Below, piece after piece: positions 10,710-23,475 of a DNA stretch of 64,000 bases. A program made the position numbers and the translations under genes. Each line of letters begins with the position of its first letter. Positions within the stretch are counted from its first letter, which is position 1. The stretch is taken from the NCBI GenBank assembly GCA_013076295.1, contig RQOL01000521.1, forward strand, positions 62,001-126,000, given 5' to 3'. The notes beneath the pieces were generated by a model. It made no database searches and was not told the origin of the DNA. It saw nothing but the letters and a program-made list of their open reading frames with translations. This DNA is from Sanderia malayensis. Its lineage: Eukaryota; Cnidaria; Scyphozoa; Semaeostomeae; Pelagiidae.

Positions 10710-12846
10710 AAACTTTGGTAACTTCCAAAGTTTTCCTCACTTCCCACTTTTTCTTGACTTCCAATTTTTTCTTCATTGCCCACTTTTAAGGACTTCCCAC
10801 TTTTTCTTGATTTCCCACTTTTGATGACTTCCCACTTCGGCGACTTCCCACTTTAATGACTTCCCACTTTTTCTTGCCTTTCCACTTTTTCTTTACTTCT
10901 CATCTTCTTATGACTGCCCAGTTTTGATGGCTTCCCACTTCTTCTTAACTTCCCATTTTTTCTCCACTTCCCACATTTGATGACTTCCCCACTATTCATG
11001 ATTACCAATTTGATGACTTCCCACTTTTGATGACCTCCCACTTTTGCTGACTTCCACTTTCGATCACTTCCCACTTTTTCATTACTTCCTATCTTTTTAA
11101 GACTGCCCAGTTTTAATGACTTCCCACTTTTGCTTGATTTCCCACTTTTGATGATTTCCGCTTTTCATGACTTCCCACTTTTGATGATTTTCAACTTTTG
11201 ATCGCTTCCCACTTCTTCTTAACTTCCCATTTTTTCTTCACTTCCCACATTTGATGACTTCCCACTTTTCATGACTTCCCACTTTTTCTTTACTTCCCAC
11301 TTTTGATGATTACCAATTTTGATGACTTCCCACTTTTGATGACCTCGCACTTTTGGTGACTTCCACTTTCGATCACTTCCCACTTTTTCTTGTTTTCCCA
11401 CTTTAAAGAATTCCAACTTTTGATGACTTCCCACTTTTTCTTAAAATCCTATTTTTGGTGACTTCCCACTTGACTTCCCACATTTGATGACTTCCCACTT
11501 TTCATGACCCCCACTTTTGACGACTTCCCACTTTTGATAACTTCCCACTTTCGGTGACTTCCACTTTAGATGACTTCCCACTTTTTCTTGTTTTCCCAGT
11601 TTTGATGACTTCCCACTTTTCATGACTTCCCACTTTTGATGACTTCCAAGTTAGGTGACTTCAAACTTTGGTAACTTTCAAAGATTTCCTCACTTCCCCC
11701 TTTGTCTTGACTTCCCATTTTTTCTTCACTGCCTACTTTTAAAGACTTCCCACTTTTTCTTCATTTTGCATTTTTGATTATTACCAATTTTAATGACTTG
11801 CCACTTTTGATGACCTCCAACTTTCGGTGACTTCCCACTTTTGATGACTTCCCACTTTTTTTTGTTTTCCCACTTTTGATGACCTCCCACTTTTCATGAC
11901 CTCCCATTTTTGAGGACTTCCATGTTAGGTGACTTCAAACTTTGGTAAGTTCCAAAGTTTTCTCCAATTCCCACTTTTTCTTGACTTCCAATTTTTATCT
12001 TCATTGCCCACTTTTAAGGACTTCCCACTTTTTCTTGATTTCACACTTTTGATGACTTCCCCACTTTCGGCGACTTCCCACTTTTAATGACTTCCCACTT
12101 TTTCTTGGACTTTCCACTTTTTCTTTACTTCTCATCTTTTATGACTGCCCAGTTTTGATGGCTTCCCACTTCTTCTTAACTTCCCATTTTTTCTCCACTT
12201 CCCACATTTGATGACTTCCGACTTTTGATGATTGCCAATTTTGATGACTTCCCACTTTTGATGACCTGGCACTTTTGGTGACTTCCACTTTCGATCACTT
12301 CCCACTTTTTCTTGTTTTCCCACTTTAAAGAAGGTCCAACTTTTGATGACTTCCCACTTTTTCTTAAAATCCTATTTTTGGTGACTTCCCACATTTGATG
12401 ACTTCCCACTTTTCATGACCCCCCACTTTTGATGACTTCCCACTTTGATAACTTCCCACTTTCGGTGACTTCCACTTTAGATGACTTCCCACTTTTTCTT
12501 GTTTTCCCAGTTTTGATGACTTCCCACTTTTCCTGACTTCCCACTTTTGAGGACTTCCACGTTAGGTGACTTCAAACTTTGGTAACTTCCAAAGATTTCC
12601 TCACTTCCCCCTTTGTCTTGACTTCCTATTTTTTCTTCACTGCCTACTTTTAAAGACTTCCCACTTTTTCTTCATTTTGCATTTTTGATTATTACCAATT
12701 TTAATGACTTGCCACTTTTGATGACCTCCAACTTTCGGTGACTTCCCACTTTAGATGACTCCCACTTTTTCTTGTTTTCTCATTTTGGATGACTTCCCAC
12801 TTTTCATGACTTCCCACTTTTCATGACGTCCACGTTAGGTGACTTC
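10710..12846 (+). repeat. ~2.1-kb composite block, copy X2
   Basis: Landmarks at 10710, 11663, 11937, 12574 and 12847 have spacings of 953, 274, 637 and 273 bp. The order is the same as in X1, at an offset of about 3,620 bp. It shares the CCAAGTTAGG (about 11,648) and ATTTTTATCTTCATTGCC (about 11,991) markers. Small changes such as CACCCAC/CCCCAC and an extra G in TTCTTGGAC (about 12,105) separate it from X1. Confidence 0.87.
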
Positions 12847-13989
12847 AAACTTTGGTAACTTCCAAAGTTTTTCCTCACTTCCCACTTTTTCTTGACTTCA
12901 AATTTTTTCTTCATTGCCACTTTAAGGACTTCCACTTTTCTTGATTTCCCACTTTTGATGACTTCCCACTTTCGGCGACTTCCCACTTTTAATGACTTCC
13001 CACTTTTTTTGACTTTCCACTTTTTCTTTACTTCTCATCTTTTTATGACTGCCCAGTTTTGATGGCTTCCCATTTCTCTTAACCTCCCATTTTTTCTCCA
13101 CTTCCCACATTTGATGACTTCCCACTTTTCATGACTTCCCACTTTTGATAACTTCCAACTTTCGGTGACTTCCCACTTTAGATGACTTCCCACTTTTTCT
13201 TGTTTTCCCATTTTGGATGACTTCCCACTTTTCATGACTTCCCACTCTTCATGACGTCCACGTTAGGTGACTTCAAACTTTGGTAACTTCCAAAGTTTTC
13301 CTCACTTCCCACTTTTTCTTGACTTCCATTTTTTTTCATTTTGGACTTCCCATTTTTTTTTTCTTTTTCTTCCTTCCTTCCACTTTTTTTTTTTTTTGAC
13401 TTTTTTCATTACTTCCATTTTTTTAAGACTGCCCAGTTTTAATGACTTCCCATTTTGCTTGATTTCCCTCTTTTGATGATTTCCCGCTTTTCATGACTTC
13501 CCACTTTTGATGATTTTCAACTTTTCATCGCTTCCCACTTCTTCTTAACTTCCCATTTTTTCTTCACTTCCCACATTTGATGACTTCCCACTTTTCATGA
13601 CTTCCCACTTTTTCCTTTACTTCCCACTTTTGATGATTACCAATTTTGATGAATTCCCACTTTTGATGACCTCGCACTCTTGGTGACTTCCACTTTTCGA
13701 TCACCTCCCACTTTTTCTTGTTTTCCCACTTTAAAGAATTCCAAACTTTTGATGACTTCCCACTTTTCTTAAAATCCTATTTTGGTGACTTCCCACTTGA
13801 CTTCCCACATTTGATGACTTCCCACTTTTCATGACCCCCACTATTTCATGATTCCCACTTTTGATTACTTCCCACTTTCGGTGACTTTCACTTTAGATGA
13901 CTTCCCACTTTTTTCTTGTTTTCCCAGTTTTGATGACTCCCACTTTTCATGACTTCCCACTTTTGATGACTTCCACGTTAGGTGACTTC
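12847..13989 (+). repeat. Two L1 units (428 and 715 bp), the second with a degraded patch
   Basis: Landmarks lie at 12847, 13275 and 13990. The second unit includes an abnormal T-rich stretch at 13,328-13,424, where the monomer order is lost, and many single-base losses nearby. Outside the patch the monomers match those at 18,400-19,140. Confidence 0.75.
13328..13424 (+). other. Degraded T-rich patch inside the array
   Basis: About 97 bases lack recognisable monomers. They contain a run of 14 T (about 13,384-13,397), a run of 10 T, and CTTCCTTCCTTCC. Normal monomer order resumes at TTTAAGACTGCCC. It could be a real local expansion or a consensus error from reads that could not be placed. I favour error, because the flanking sequence also has an unusual number of single-base losses. 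Confidence 0.7.
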
Positions 13990-15397
13990 AAACTTTGGTA
14001 ACTTTCAAAGATTTCCTAACTTCCCCCTTTGTCTTGACTTCCCATTTTTTCTTCACTGCCTACTTTTAAGGACTTCCCACTTTTTCTTCATTTTGCATTT
14101 TTGATTATTACCAATTTTAATGACTTGCCACTTTTGATGACCTCCAACTTTCGGTGAGTTCCCACTTTTGATGACTTCCCACTTTTTTTTGTTTTCCCAC
14201 TTTTGATGACCTCCCACTTTTCATGACCTCCCATTTTTGAGGACTTCCATGTTAGGTGACTTCAAACTTTGGTAAGTTCAAAGTTTTCTCCAATTCCCAC
14301 TTTTTCTTGACTTCCAATTTTTTCTTCATTGCCCACTTTTAAGGACTTCCCACTTTTTCTTGATTTCCCACTTTTGACGACTTCCCACTTTCGTCGACTT
14401 CCCACTTTTAATGACTTCCCACTTTTTCCTGACTTTCCACTTTTTCTTTACTTCTCATCTTCTTATGACTGCCCAGTTTTGATGGCTTCCCACTTCTTCT
14501 TAACTTCCCATTTTTTCTCCATTTCCCACATTTGATGACTTCCCACTTTTGATGATTACCAATTTTGATGACTTCCCACTTTTGATGACCTCGCACTTTT
14601 GGTGACTTCCACTTTAGATGACTTCCCACTTTTTCTTGTTTTCCCAGTTTTGATGACTTCCCACTTTTCCTGACTTCCCACTTTTGATGACTTCCACGTT
14701 AGGTGACTTCAAACTTTGGTAACTTCCAAAGATTTCCTCACTTCCCCCTTTGTCTTGACTTCCCATTTCTTCTTCACTGCCTACTTTTAAAGACTTCCCA
14801 CTTTTTCTTCATTTGCATTTTTGATTATTACCAATTTTAATGACTTGCCACTTTTGATGACCTCCAACTTTCGGTGACTTCCCACTTTAGATGACTTCCC
14901 ACTTTTCTTGTATTCTCTTTTGGATGACTTCCCACTTTTCATGACTTCCCACTTTTCATGACGTCCACGTTAGGTGACTTCAAACTTTGGTAACTTCCAA
15001 AGTTTTCCTCACTTCCCACTTTTTCTTGACTTCAAATTTTTTCTTCATTGCCCACTTTTAAGGACTTCCCACTTTTTCTTGATTTCCCACTTTTGATGAC
15101 TTCCCACTTTCGGCGACTTCCCACTTTTAATGACTTCCCACTTTTTCTTGACTTTCCACTTTTTCTTTACTTCTCATCTTTTTATGACTGCCCAGTTTTG
15201 ATGGCTTCCCATTTCTTCTTAACTTCCCATTTTTTCTCCACTTCCCACATTTGATGACTTCCCACTTTTCATGACTTCCCACTTTTGATAACTTCCAACT
15301 TTCGGTGACTTCCCACTTTAGATGACTTCCCACTTTTTCTTGTTTTCCCATTTTGGATGACTTCCCACTTTTCATGACGTCCACGTTAGGTGACTTC
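13990..15397 (+). repeat. ~1.4-kb composite block (L2-L3-L2-L1)
   Basis: Landmarks are at 13990 (L2), 14264 (L3), 14711 (L2) and 14982 (L1), ending at 15398. Spacings are 274, 447, 271 and 416 bp. The same series occurs at 23476-24831 with 272, 378, 273 and 432 bp. The 69-bp shortfall in the second spacing there corresponds to four monomers. Confidence 0.83.
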
Positions 15398-17767
15398 AAA
15401 CTTTGGAAACTTCCAAAGTTTTCCTCACTTCCCACTTTTTCTTGGCTTCCAATTTTTTCTTCATTGCCCACTTTTAAGGACTTCCCACTTTTTCTTGATT
15501 TCCCACTTTTGATGACTTCCCACTTTCGGCGACTTCCCACTTTTAATGACTTCCCACTTTTTCTTGACTTTCCACTTTTTCTTTACTTCTCATCTTCTTA
15601 TGACTGCCCAGTTTTGATGGCTTCCCACTTCTTCTTCACTTCCCATTTTTTCTCCACTTCCCACATTTGATGACTTCCCACTTTTTATGATTACCAATTT
15701 TGATGACTTCCCACTTTTGATGACCTCCCACTTTTGCTGACTTCCACTTTCGATCACTTCCCACTTTTTCATTACTTCCTATCTTTTTAAGACTGCCCAG
15801 TTTTAATGACTTCCCACTTTTGCTTGATTTCCCACTTTTGATGATTTCCCGCTTTTCATGACTTCCCACTTTTGATGATTTTCAACTTTTGATCGCTTCC
15901 CACTTCTTCTTAACTTCCCATTTTTTCTTCACTTCCCACTTTTGATGACCTCGCACTTTTGGTGACTTCCACTTTCGATCACTTCCCACTTTTTCTTGTT
16001 TTCCCACTTTAAAGAATTCCAACTTTTGATGACTTCCCACTTTTTCTTAAAATCCTATTTTTGGTGACTTCCCACATTTGATGACTTCCCACTTTTCATG
16101 ACCCCCCACTTTTGATGACTTCCCACTTTTGATAACTTCCCACTTTCGGTGACTTCCACTTTAGATGACTTCCCACTTTTTCTTGTTTTCCCAGTTTTGA
16201 TGACTTCCCACTTTTCCTGACTTCCCACTTTTGAGGACTTTCACGTTAGGTGACTTCAAACTTTGGTAACTTCCAAAGATTTCCTCACTTCCCCCTTTGT
16301 CTTGACTTCCCATTTTTTCTTCACTGCCTACTTTTAAGGACTTCCCACTTTTTCTTCATTTGGCATTTTTGATTATTACCAATTTTAATGACTTGCCACT
16401 TTTGATGACCTCCAATTTCGGTGACTTCCCACTTTTGATGACTTCCCACTTTTTTTTGTTTTCCCATTTTGATGACCTCCCACTTTTCATGACTCCCATT
16501 TTTGAGGACTTCCATGTTAGGTGACTTCAAACTTTGGTAAGTTCCAAAGTTTTCCCCAATTCCCACTTTTTCTTGACTTCAATTTTTTCTTCATTGCCAC
16601 TTTTAAGGACTTCCCACTTTTCTTGATTTCCCACTTTGATGACTTCCACTTTCGGCGACTTCCCACTTTTAATGACTTCCCACTTTTCTTGACTTTCCAC
16701 TTTTTTCTTTACTTCTCATCTTTTTATGACTCTCCAGTTTTGATGGCTTCCCATTTCTTCTTAACTTCCCATTTTTTCTCCACTTCCCACATTTGATGAC
16801 TTCCCACTTTTCATGACTTCCCACTTTTGATAACTTCCAACTTTCGGTGACTTCCCACTTTAGATGACTTCCCACTTTTTCTTGTTTTCCCATTTTGGAT
16901 GACTTCCCACTTTTCATGACTTCCCACTCTTCATGACGTCCACGTTAGGTGACTTCAAACTTTGGTAACTTCCAAAGTTTTCCTCACTTCCCACTTTTTC
17001 TTGACTTCCAATTTTTTCTTCATTGCCCACTTTTAAGGACTTCCCACTTTTTCTTGATTTCCCACTTTTGATGACTTCCCACTTTCGGCGACTTCCCACT
17101 TTTAATGACTTCCCACTTTTTCTTGACTTCCCACTTTTTCATTACTTCCCATCTTTTTAAGACTGCCCAGTTTTAATGACTTCCCACTTTTGATAACTTC
17201 CAACTTTCGGTGACTTCCCACTTTAGATGACTTCCCACTTTTTCTTGTTTTCCCATTTTGGATGACTTCCCACTTTTCATGACTTCCCACTCTTCATGAC
17301 GTCCACGTTAGGTGACTTCAAACTTTGGTAACTTCCAAAGTTTTCCTCACTTCCCACTTTTTCTTGACTTCCAATTTTTTCTTCATTGCCCACTTTTAAG
17401 GACTTCCCACTTTTTCTTGATTTCCCACTTTTGATGACTTCCCACTTTCGGCGACTTCCCACTTTTAATGACTTCCCACTTTTTCTTGACTTTCCACTTT
17501 TTCTTTACTTCTCATCTTCTTATGACTGCCCAGTTTTGATGGCTTCCCACTTCTTCTTAACTTCCCATTTTTTCTCCATTTCCCACATTTGATGACTTCC
17601 CACTTTTGATGATTACCAATTTTGATGACTTCCCACTTTTGATGACCTCGCACTTTTGGTGACTTCCACTTTAGATGACTTCCCACTTTTTCTTGTTTTC
17701 CCAGTTTTGATGACTTCCCACTTTTCCTGACTTCCCACTTTTGATGACTTCCACGTTAGGTGACTTC
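15398..17767 (+). repeat. Mosaic L1/L2/L3 units
   Basis: Landmarks are at 15398 (L1, loop AAACTT), 16258 (L2), 16529 (L3), 16957 (L1) and 17320 (L1), ending at 17768 (L2). Spacings are 860, 271, 428, 363 and 448 bp. Around 16,560-16,700 several monomers have lost single bases (for example TTGCCACTTTTAAGG and CCCACTTTGATG). Confidence 0.75.
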
Positions 17768-18381
17768 AAACTTTGGTAACTTCCAAAGATTTCCTCACTT
17801 CCCCCTTTGTCTTGACTTCCCATTTTCTCTTCTGCCTACTTTTAAAGACTTCCCACTTTTTCTTCATTTTGCATTTTTGATTATTACCAATTTTAATGAC
17901 TTGCCACTTTTGATGACCTCCAACTTTCGGTGACTTCAAACTTTGGTAACTTCCAAAGTTTTCCTCACTTCCCACTTTTTCTTGACTTCCAATTTTTTCT
18001 TCATTGCCCACTTTTAAGGACTTCCCACTTTTTCTTGATTTCCCACTTTTGATGACTTCCCACTTTTCCTGACTTCCCACTTTTGATGACTTCTACGTTA
18101 GGTGACTTCAAACTTTGGTATCTTCCAAAGATTTCCTCACTTCCCCCTTTGTCTTGACTTCCCATTTTTTCTTCACTGCCTACTTTTAAAGACTTCCCAC
18201 TTTTTCTTCATTTTGCATTTTTGATTATTACCAATTTTAATGACTTGCACTTTTGATGACTCCAACTTTCGGTGACTTCCCACTTTAGATGACTTCCCAC
18301 TTTTCTTGTTTTCTCCATTTTGGATGACTTCCCACTTTTCATGACTTCCCACTTTTCATGACGTCCACGTTAGGTGACTTC
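17768..18381 (+). repeat. Short fused units with an internal recombination junction
   Basis: Landmarks lie at 17768 (L2), 17938 (L1), 18110 (L2, GGTATCTTCC) and 18382 (L1). The step from 17768 to 17938 is 170 bp instead of the usual ~273 bp. The L2 tail CCAACTTTCGGTGACTTC runs straight into the AAACTTTGG of an L1 hairpin, sharing the identical GGTGACTTC. About 103 bp (six monomers) are missing. This is a readable homologous-deletion junction. Confidence 0.82.
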
Positions 18382-20636
18382 AAACTTTGGTAACTTCCAA
18401 AGTTTTCCTCACTTCCCACTTTTTCTTGACTTCAAATTTTTTCTTCATTGCCCACTTTTAAGGACTTCCCACTTTTTCTTGATTTCCCACTTTTGATGAC
18501 TTCCCACTTTCGGCGACTTCCCACTTTTAATGACTTCCCACTTTTTCTTGACTTCCCACTTTTTCATTACTTCCCATCTTTTTAAGACTGCCCAGTTTTA
18601 ATGACTTCCCACTTTTGCTTGATTTCCCTCTTTTGATGATTTCCCGCTTTTCATGACTTCCCACTTTTGATGATTTTCAACTTTTCATCGCTTCCCACTT
18701 CTTCTTAACTTCCCATTTTTTCTTCACTTCCCACATTTGATGACTTCCCACTTTTCATGACTTCCCACTTTTCCTTTACTTCCCACTTTTGATGATTACC
18801 AATTTTGATGACTTCCCGCTTTTGATGACCTCGCACTTTTGGTGACTTCCACTTTCGATCACTTCCCACTTTTTCTTGTTTTCCCACTTTAAAGAATTCC
18901 AACTTTTGATGACTTCCCACTTTTTCTTAAAATCCTATTTTGGTGACTTCCCACTTGACTTCCCACATTTGATGACTTCCCACTTTTCATGACCCCCCAC
19001 TTTTCATGACTTCCCACTTTTGATAACTTCCCACTTTCGGTGACTTCCACTTTAGATGACTTCCCACTTTTCTTGTTTTCCCAGTTTTGATGACTTCCCA
19101 CTTTTCATGACTTCCCACTTTTGATGACTTCCACGTTAGGTGACTTCAAACTTTGGTAACTTTCAAAGATTTCCTCACTTCCCCCTTTGTCTTGACTTCC
19201 CATTTTTTCTTCACTGCCTACTTTTAAGGACTTCCCACTTTTTCTTCATTTGGCATTTTTGATTATTACCAATTTTAATGACTTGCCACTTTTGATGACC
19301 TCCCAACTTTCGGTGACTTCCCACTTTGATGACTTCCCACTTTTTTTTTTTTCCCCACTTTGATGACTTCCACTTTTGATGACCTTCCCATTTTGAGGAC
19401 TTCCATGTTAGGTGACTTCAAACTTTGGTAAGTTCCAAAGTTTTCTCCAATTCCCACTTTTTCTTGACTTCCAATTTTTTCTTCATTGCTCACTTTTAAG
19501 GACTTCCCACTTTTTCTTGATTTCCCACTTTTGATGACTTCCCACTTTCGGCGACTTCCCACTTTTAATGACTTCCCACTTTTTCTTGATTTTCCACTTT
19601 TTCTTTACTTCTCAACTTCTTATGACTGCCCAGTTTTTGATGGCTTCCCACTTCTTCTTAACTTCCCATTTTTTTCTCCACTTCCCACATTTGATGACTT
19701 CCCACTTTTCATGATTACCAATTTTGATGACTTCCCACTTTTGATGACCTCCCACTTTTGCTGACTTCCACTTTCGATCACTTCCCACTTTTTCTTGTTT
19801 TCCCACTTTAATGAATTCCAACTTTTGCTGACTTTCCACTTTTTTGTAAAATCCCATTTTTGGTGACTTCCCACTTGACTTCCCACATTTGATGACTTCC
19901 ACTTTTCATGACTTCCCACTTTTGATAACTTCCAACTTTCGGTGACCTCCCACTTTAGATGACTTCCCACTTTTTCTTGTTTTCCCATTTTGGATGACTT
20001 CCCACTTTTCATGAATTCCCACTTTTCATGACCTCCACGTTAGGTTACTTCAAAACTTTGGTAACTTCCAAAGTTTTCCTCACTTCCCACTTTTTCTTGA
20101 CTTCCAATTTTTCTTCATTGCCCACTTTTAAGGACTTCCCACTTTTTCTTGATTTCCCACTTTTGATGACTTCCCACTTTCGGCGACTTCCCACTTTAAT
20201 GACTTCCTACTTTTTCTTGACTTTCCACTTTTTCTTTACTTCTCATCTTCTTATGACTGCCCAGTTTTGATGGCTTCCCACTTCTTCTTAACTTCCCATT
20301 TTTTCTCCACCTCCCACATTTGATGATTGCCACTTTTCATGATTACCAATTTTTGATGACTTCCCACTTTTGATGACCTCCCACTTTTGCTGACTTCCAC
20401 TTTCGATCACTTCCCACTTTTTCATTACTTCCTATCTTTTTAGACTGCCCAGTTTTAATGACTTCCCACTTTTGCTTGATTTCCCACTTTTGATGATTTC
20501 CCGCTTTTCATGACTTCCCACTTTTGATGATTTCAACTTTTGATCGCTTCCCACTTCTTCTTAACTTCCATTTTTTCTTTCACTTCCCACATTTGATGAC
20601 TTCCCACTTTTCATGACGTCCACGTTAGGTGACTTC
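18382..20636 (+). repeat. Mosaic L1/L2/L3 units
   Basis: Landmarks are at 18382 (L1), 19148 (L2), 19420 (L3) and 20053 (L1, with an extra A), ending at 20637. Spacings are 766, 272, 633 and 584 bp. A run of ten T occurs near 19,341-19,350. The 633-bp step retains the length of the domain I unit. Confidence 0.75.
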
Positions 20637-22571
20637 AAACTTTGGTAACTTCCAAAGTTTTCCTCACTTCCCACTTTTTCTTGACTTCCAATTTTTCTTC
20701 ATTGCCCACTTTTAAGGACTTCCCACTTTTTCTTGATTTCCCACTTTTGATGACTTCCCACTTTCGGCGATTCCCACTTTTAATGACTTCCCACTTTTTC
20801 TTGCCTTTCCACTTTTTCTTTACTTCTCATCTTTTTATGACTGCCCAGTTTTGATGGCTTCCCACTTCTTTTTAACTTCCCATTTTTTCTCCACTTCCCA
20901 CATTTGATGACTTCCCACTTTTCATGATTACCAATTTTGATGACTTCCCACTTTTGATGACCTCCACTTTTGCTGACTTCCACTTTCGATCACTTCCCAC
21001 TTTTTCATTACTTCCTATCTTTTTAAGACTGCCCAGTTTTAATGACTTCCCACTTTTGCTTGATTTCCCACTTTTGATGATTTCCTGCTTTTCATGACTT
21101 CCCACTTTTGGTGATTTTCAACTTTTGATCGCTTCCCACTTCTTCTTAACTTCCCATTTTTTCTTCACTTCCCACATTTGATGACTTCCCACTTTTCATG
21201 ACTTCCCCACTTTTTCTTTACTTCCCACTTTTGATGATTACCAATTTTGATGACTCCCACTTTTGATGACCTCGCACTTTTGGTGACTTCCACTTTCGAT
21301 CACTTCCCACTTTTTCTTGTTTTCCCACTTTAAAGAATTCCAACTTTTGATGACTTCCCACTTTTTCTTAAAATCCTATTTTGGGTGACTTCCCACTTGA
21401 CTTCCCACATTTGATGACTTCCACTTTTCATGACCCCCCACTTTTGACGACTTCCCACTTTTGATAACTTCCCACTTTCGGTGACTTCCACTTTAGATGA
21501 CTTCCCACTTTTTCTTGTTTTCCCAGTTTTGATGACTTCCCACTTTTCATGACTTCCCACTTTTGATGACTTCCAAGTTAGGTGACTTCAAACTTTGGTA
21601 ACTTTCAAAGATTTCTCACTTCCCCTTTGTCTTGACTTCCCATTTTTTTCTTCACTGCCTACTTTTAAAGACTTCCCACTTTTTCTTCATTTTGCATTTT
21701 TGATTATTACCAATTTTAATGACTTGCCACTTTTGATGACCTCCAACTTTCGGTGACTTCCCACTTTTGATGACTTCCCACTTTTTTTTGTTTTCCCACT
21801 TTTGATGACCTCCCACTTTTCATGACCTCCCATTTTTGAGGACTTCCATGTTAGGTGACTTCAAACTTTGGTAAGTTCCAAAGTTTTCTCCAATTCCCAC
21901 TTTTTCTTGACTTCCAATTTTTATCTTCATTGCCCACTTTTAAGGACTTCCCACTTTTTCTTGATTTCACACTTTTGATGACTTCCCACTTTCGGCGATT
22001 TCCCACTTTTAATGACTTCCCACTTTTTCTTGACTTTCCACTTTTTCTTTACTTCTCATCTTCTTATGACTGCCCAGTTTTGATGGCTTCCCACTTCTTC
22101 TTAAGTTCCCATTTTTTCTCCACTTCCCACATTTGATGACTTCCGACTTTTGATGATTACCAATTTTGATGACTTCCCACTTTTGATGACCTCGCACTTT
22201 GGGTGACTTCCACTTTCGATCACTTCCCACTTTTTCTTGTTTTCCCACTTTAAAGAATTCCAACTTTTGATGACTTCCCACTTTTTCTTAAAATCCTATT
22301 TTTGGTGACTTCCCACATTTGATGACTTCCCACTTTTCATGACCCCCCACTTTTGATGACTTCCCACTTTTGATAACTTCCCACTTTCGGTGACTTCCAC
22401 TTTAGATGACTTCCCACTTTTTCTTGTTTTCCCAGTTTTGATGACTTCCCACTTTTCCTGACTTCCCACTTTTGAGGACTTCCACGTTAGGTGACTTCAA
22501 ACTTTGGGTAACTTCCAAAGATTTCCTCACTTCCCCTTTGTCTTGACTTCCCATTTTTTCTTCACTGCCTA
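20637..22571 (+). repeat. ~2.1-kb composite block, copy X3 (truncated)
   Basis: Landmarks at 20637, 21590, 21863 and 22499 have spacings of 953, 273 and 636 bp, matching X1 and X2 at an offset of about 9,927 bp from X2. The private markers CCAAGTTAGG (about 21,575) and ATTTTTATCTTCATTGCC (about 21,916) are kept. The match to X1 stops near 22,575, where CTACTTTTAA continues as TGACTTCCC instead of AGACTTCCC. Confidence 0.85.
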
Positions 22572-23475
22572 CTTTTAATGACTTCCCACTTTTTCTTGAC
22601 TTTCCACTTTTTCTTTACTTCTCATCTTTTTATGACTGCCCAGTTTTAATGACTTCCCACTTTTGCTTGATTTCCCTCTTTTGATGATTTCCCGCTTTTC
22701 ATGACGTCCCACTTTTGATGATTTTCAACTTTTCATCGCTTCCCACTTCTTCTTGACTTCAAATTTTTTCTTCATTGCCCACTTTTAAGGACTTCCCACT
22801 TTTTCTTGATTTCCCACTTTTGATGACTTCCCACTTTCGGCGACTTCCCACTTTTAATGACTTCCCACTTTTTCTTGACTTCCCACTTTTTCATTACTTC
22901 CCATCTTTTTAAGACTGCCCAGTTTTAATGACTTCCCACTTTTGCTTGATTTCCCTCTTTTGATGATTTCCCGCTTTTCATCACTTCCCACTTTTGATGA
23001 TTTTCAACTTTTCATCGCTTCCCACTTCTTCTTAACTTCCCATTTTTTCTTCACTTCCCACATTTGATGACTTCCCACTTTTCATGACTTCCCACTTTTT
23101 CTTTACTTCCCACTTTTGATGATTACCAATTTTGATGACTTCCCACTTTTGATGACCTCGCACTCTTGGTGACTTCCACTTTCGATCACCTCCCACTTTT
23201 TCTTGTTTTCCCACTTTAAAGAATTCCAACTTTTGATGACTTCCCACTTTTTCTTAAATCCTATTTTTGGTGACTTCCCACTTGACTTCCCACATTTGAT
23301 GACTTCCCACTTTTCATGACCCCCCACTTTTCATGACTTCCCACTTTTGATTACTTCCCACTTTCGGTGACTTTCACTTTAGATGACTTCCCACTTTTTC
23401 TTGTTTTCCCAGTTTTGATGACTTCCCACTTTTCATGACTTCCCACTTTTGATGACTTCCACGTTAGGTGACTTC
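22572..23475 (+). repeat. Rearranged stretch after copy X3
   Basis: Two junctions are visible. Near 22,575 the L2 tail joins the middle of a domain I-type unit. Near 22,750 CACTTCTTCTTGACTTCAAA joins the end of a GATCGC/CATCGC-type segment to an L1 leader sequence. The CATCGC-type segment itself is then repeated (TTTTCATCGCTTCCC at about 22,730 and 23,010, ~280 bp apart). Confidence 0.75.
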
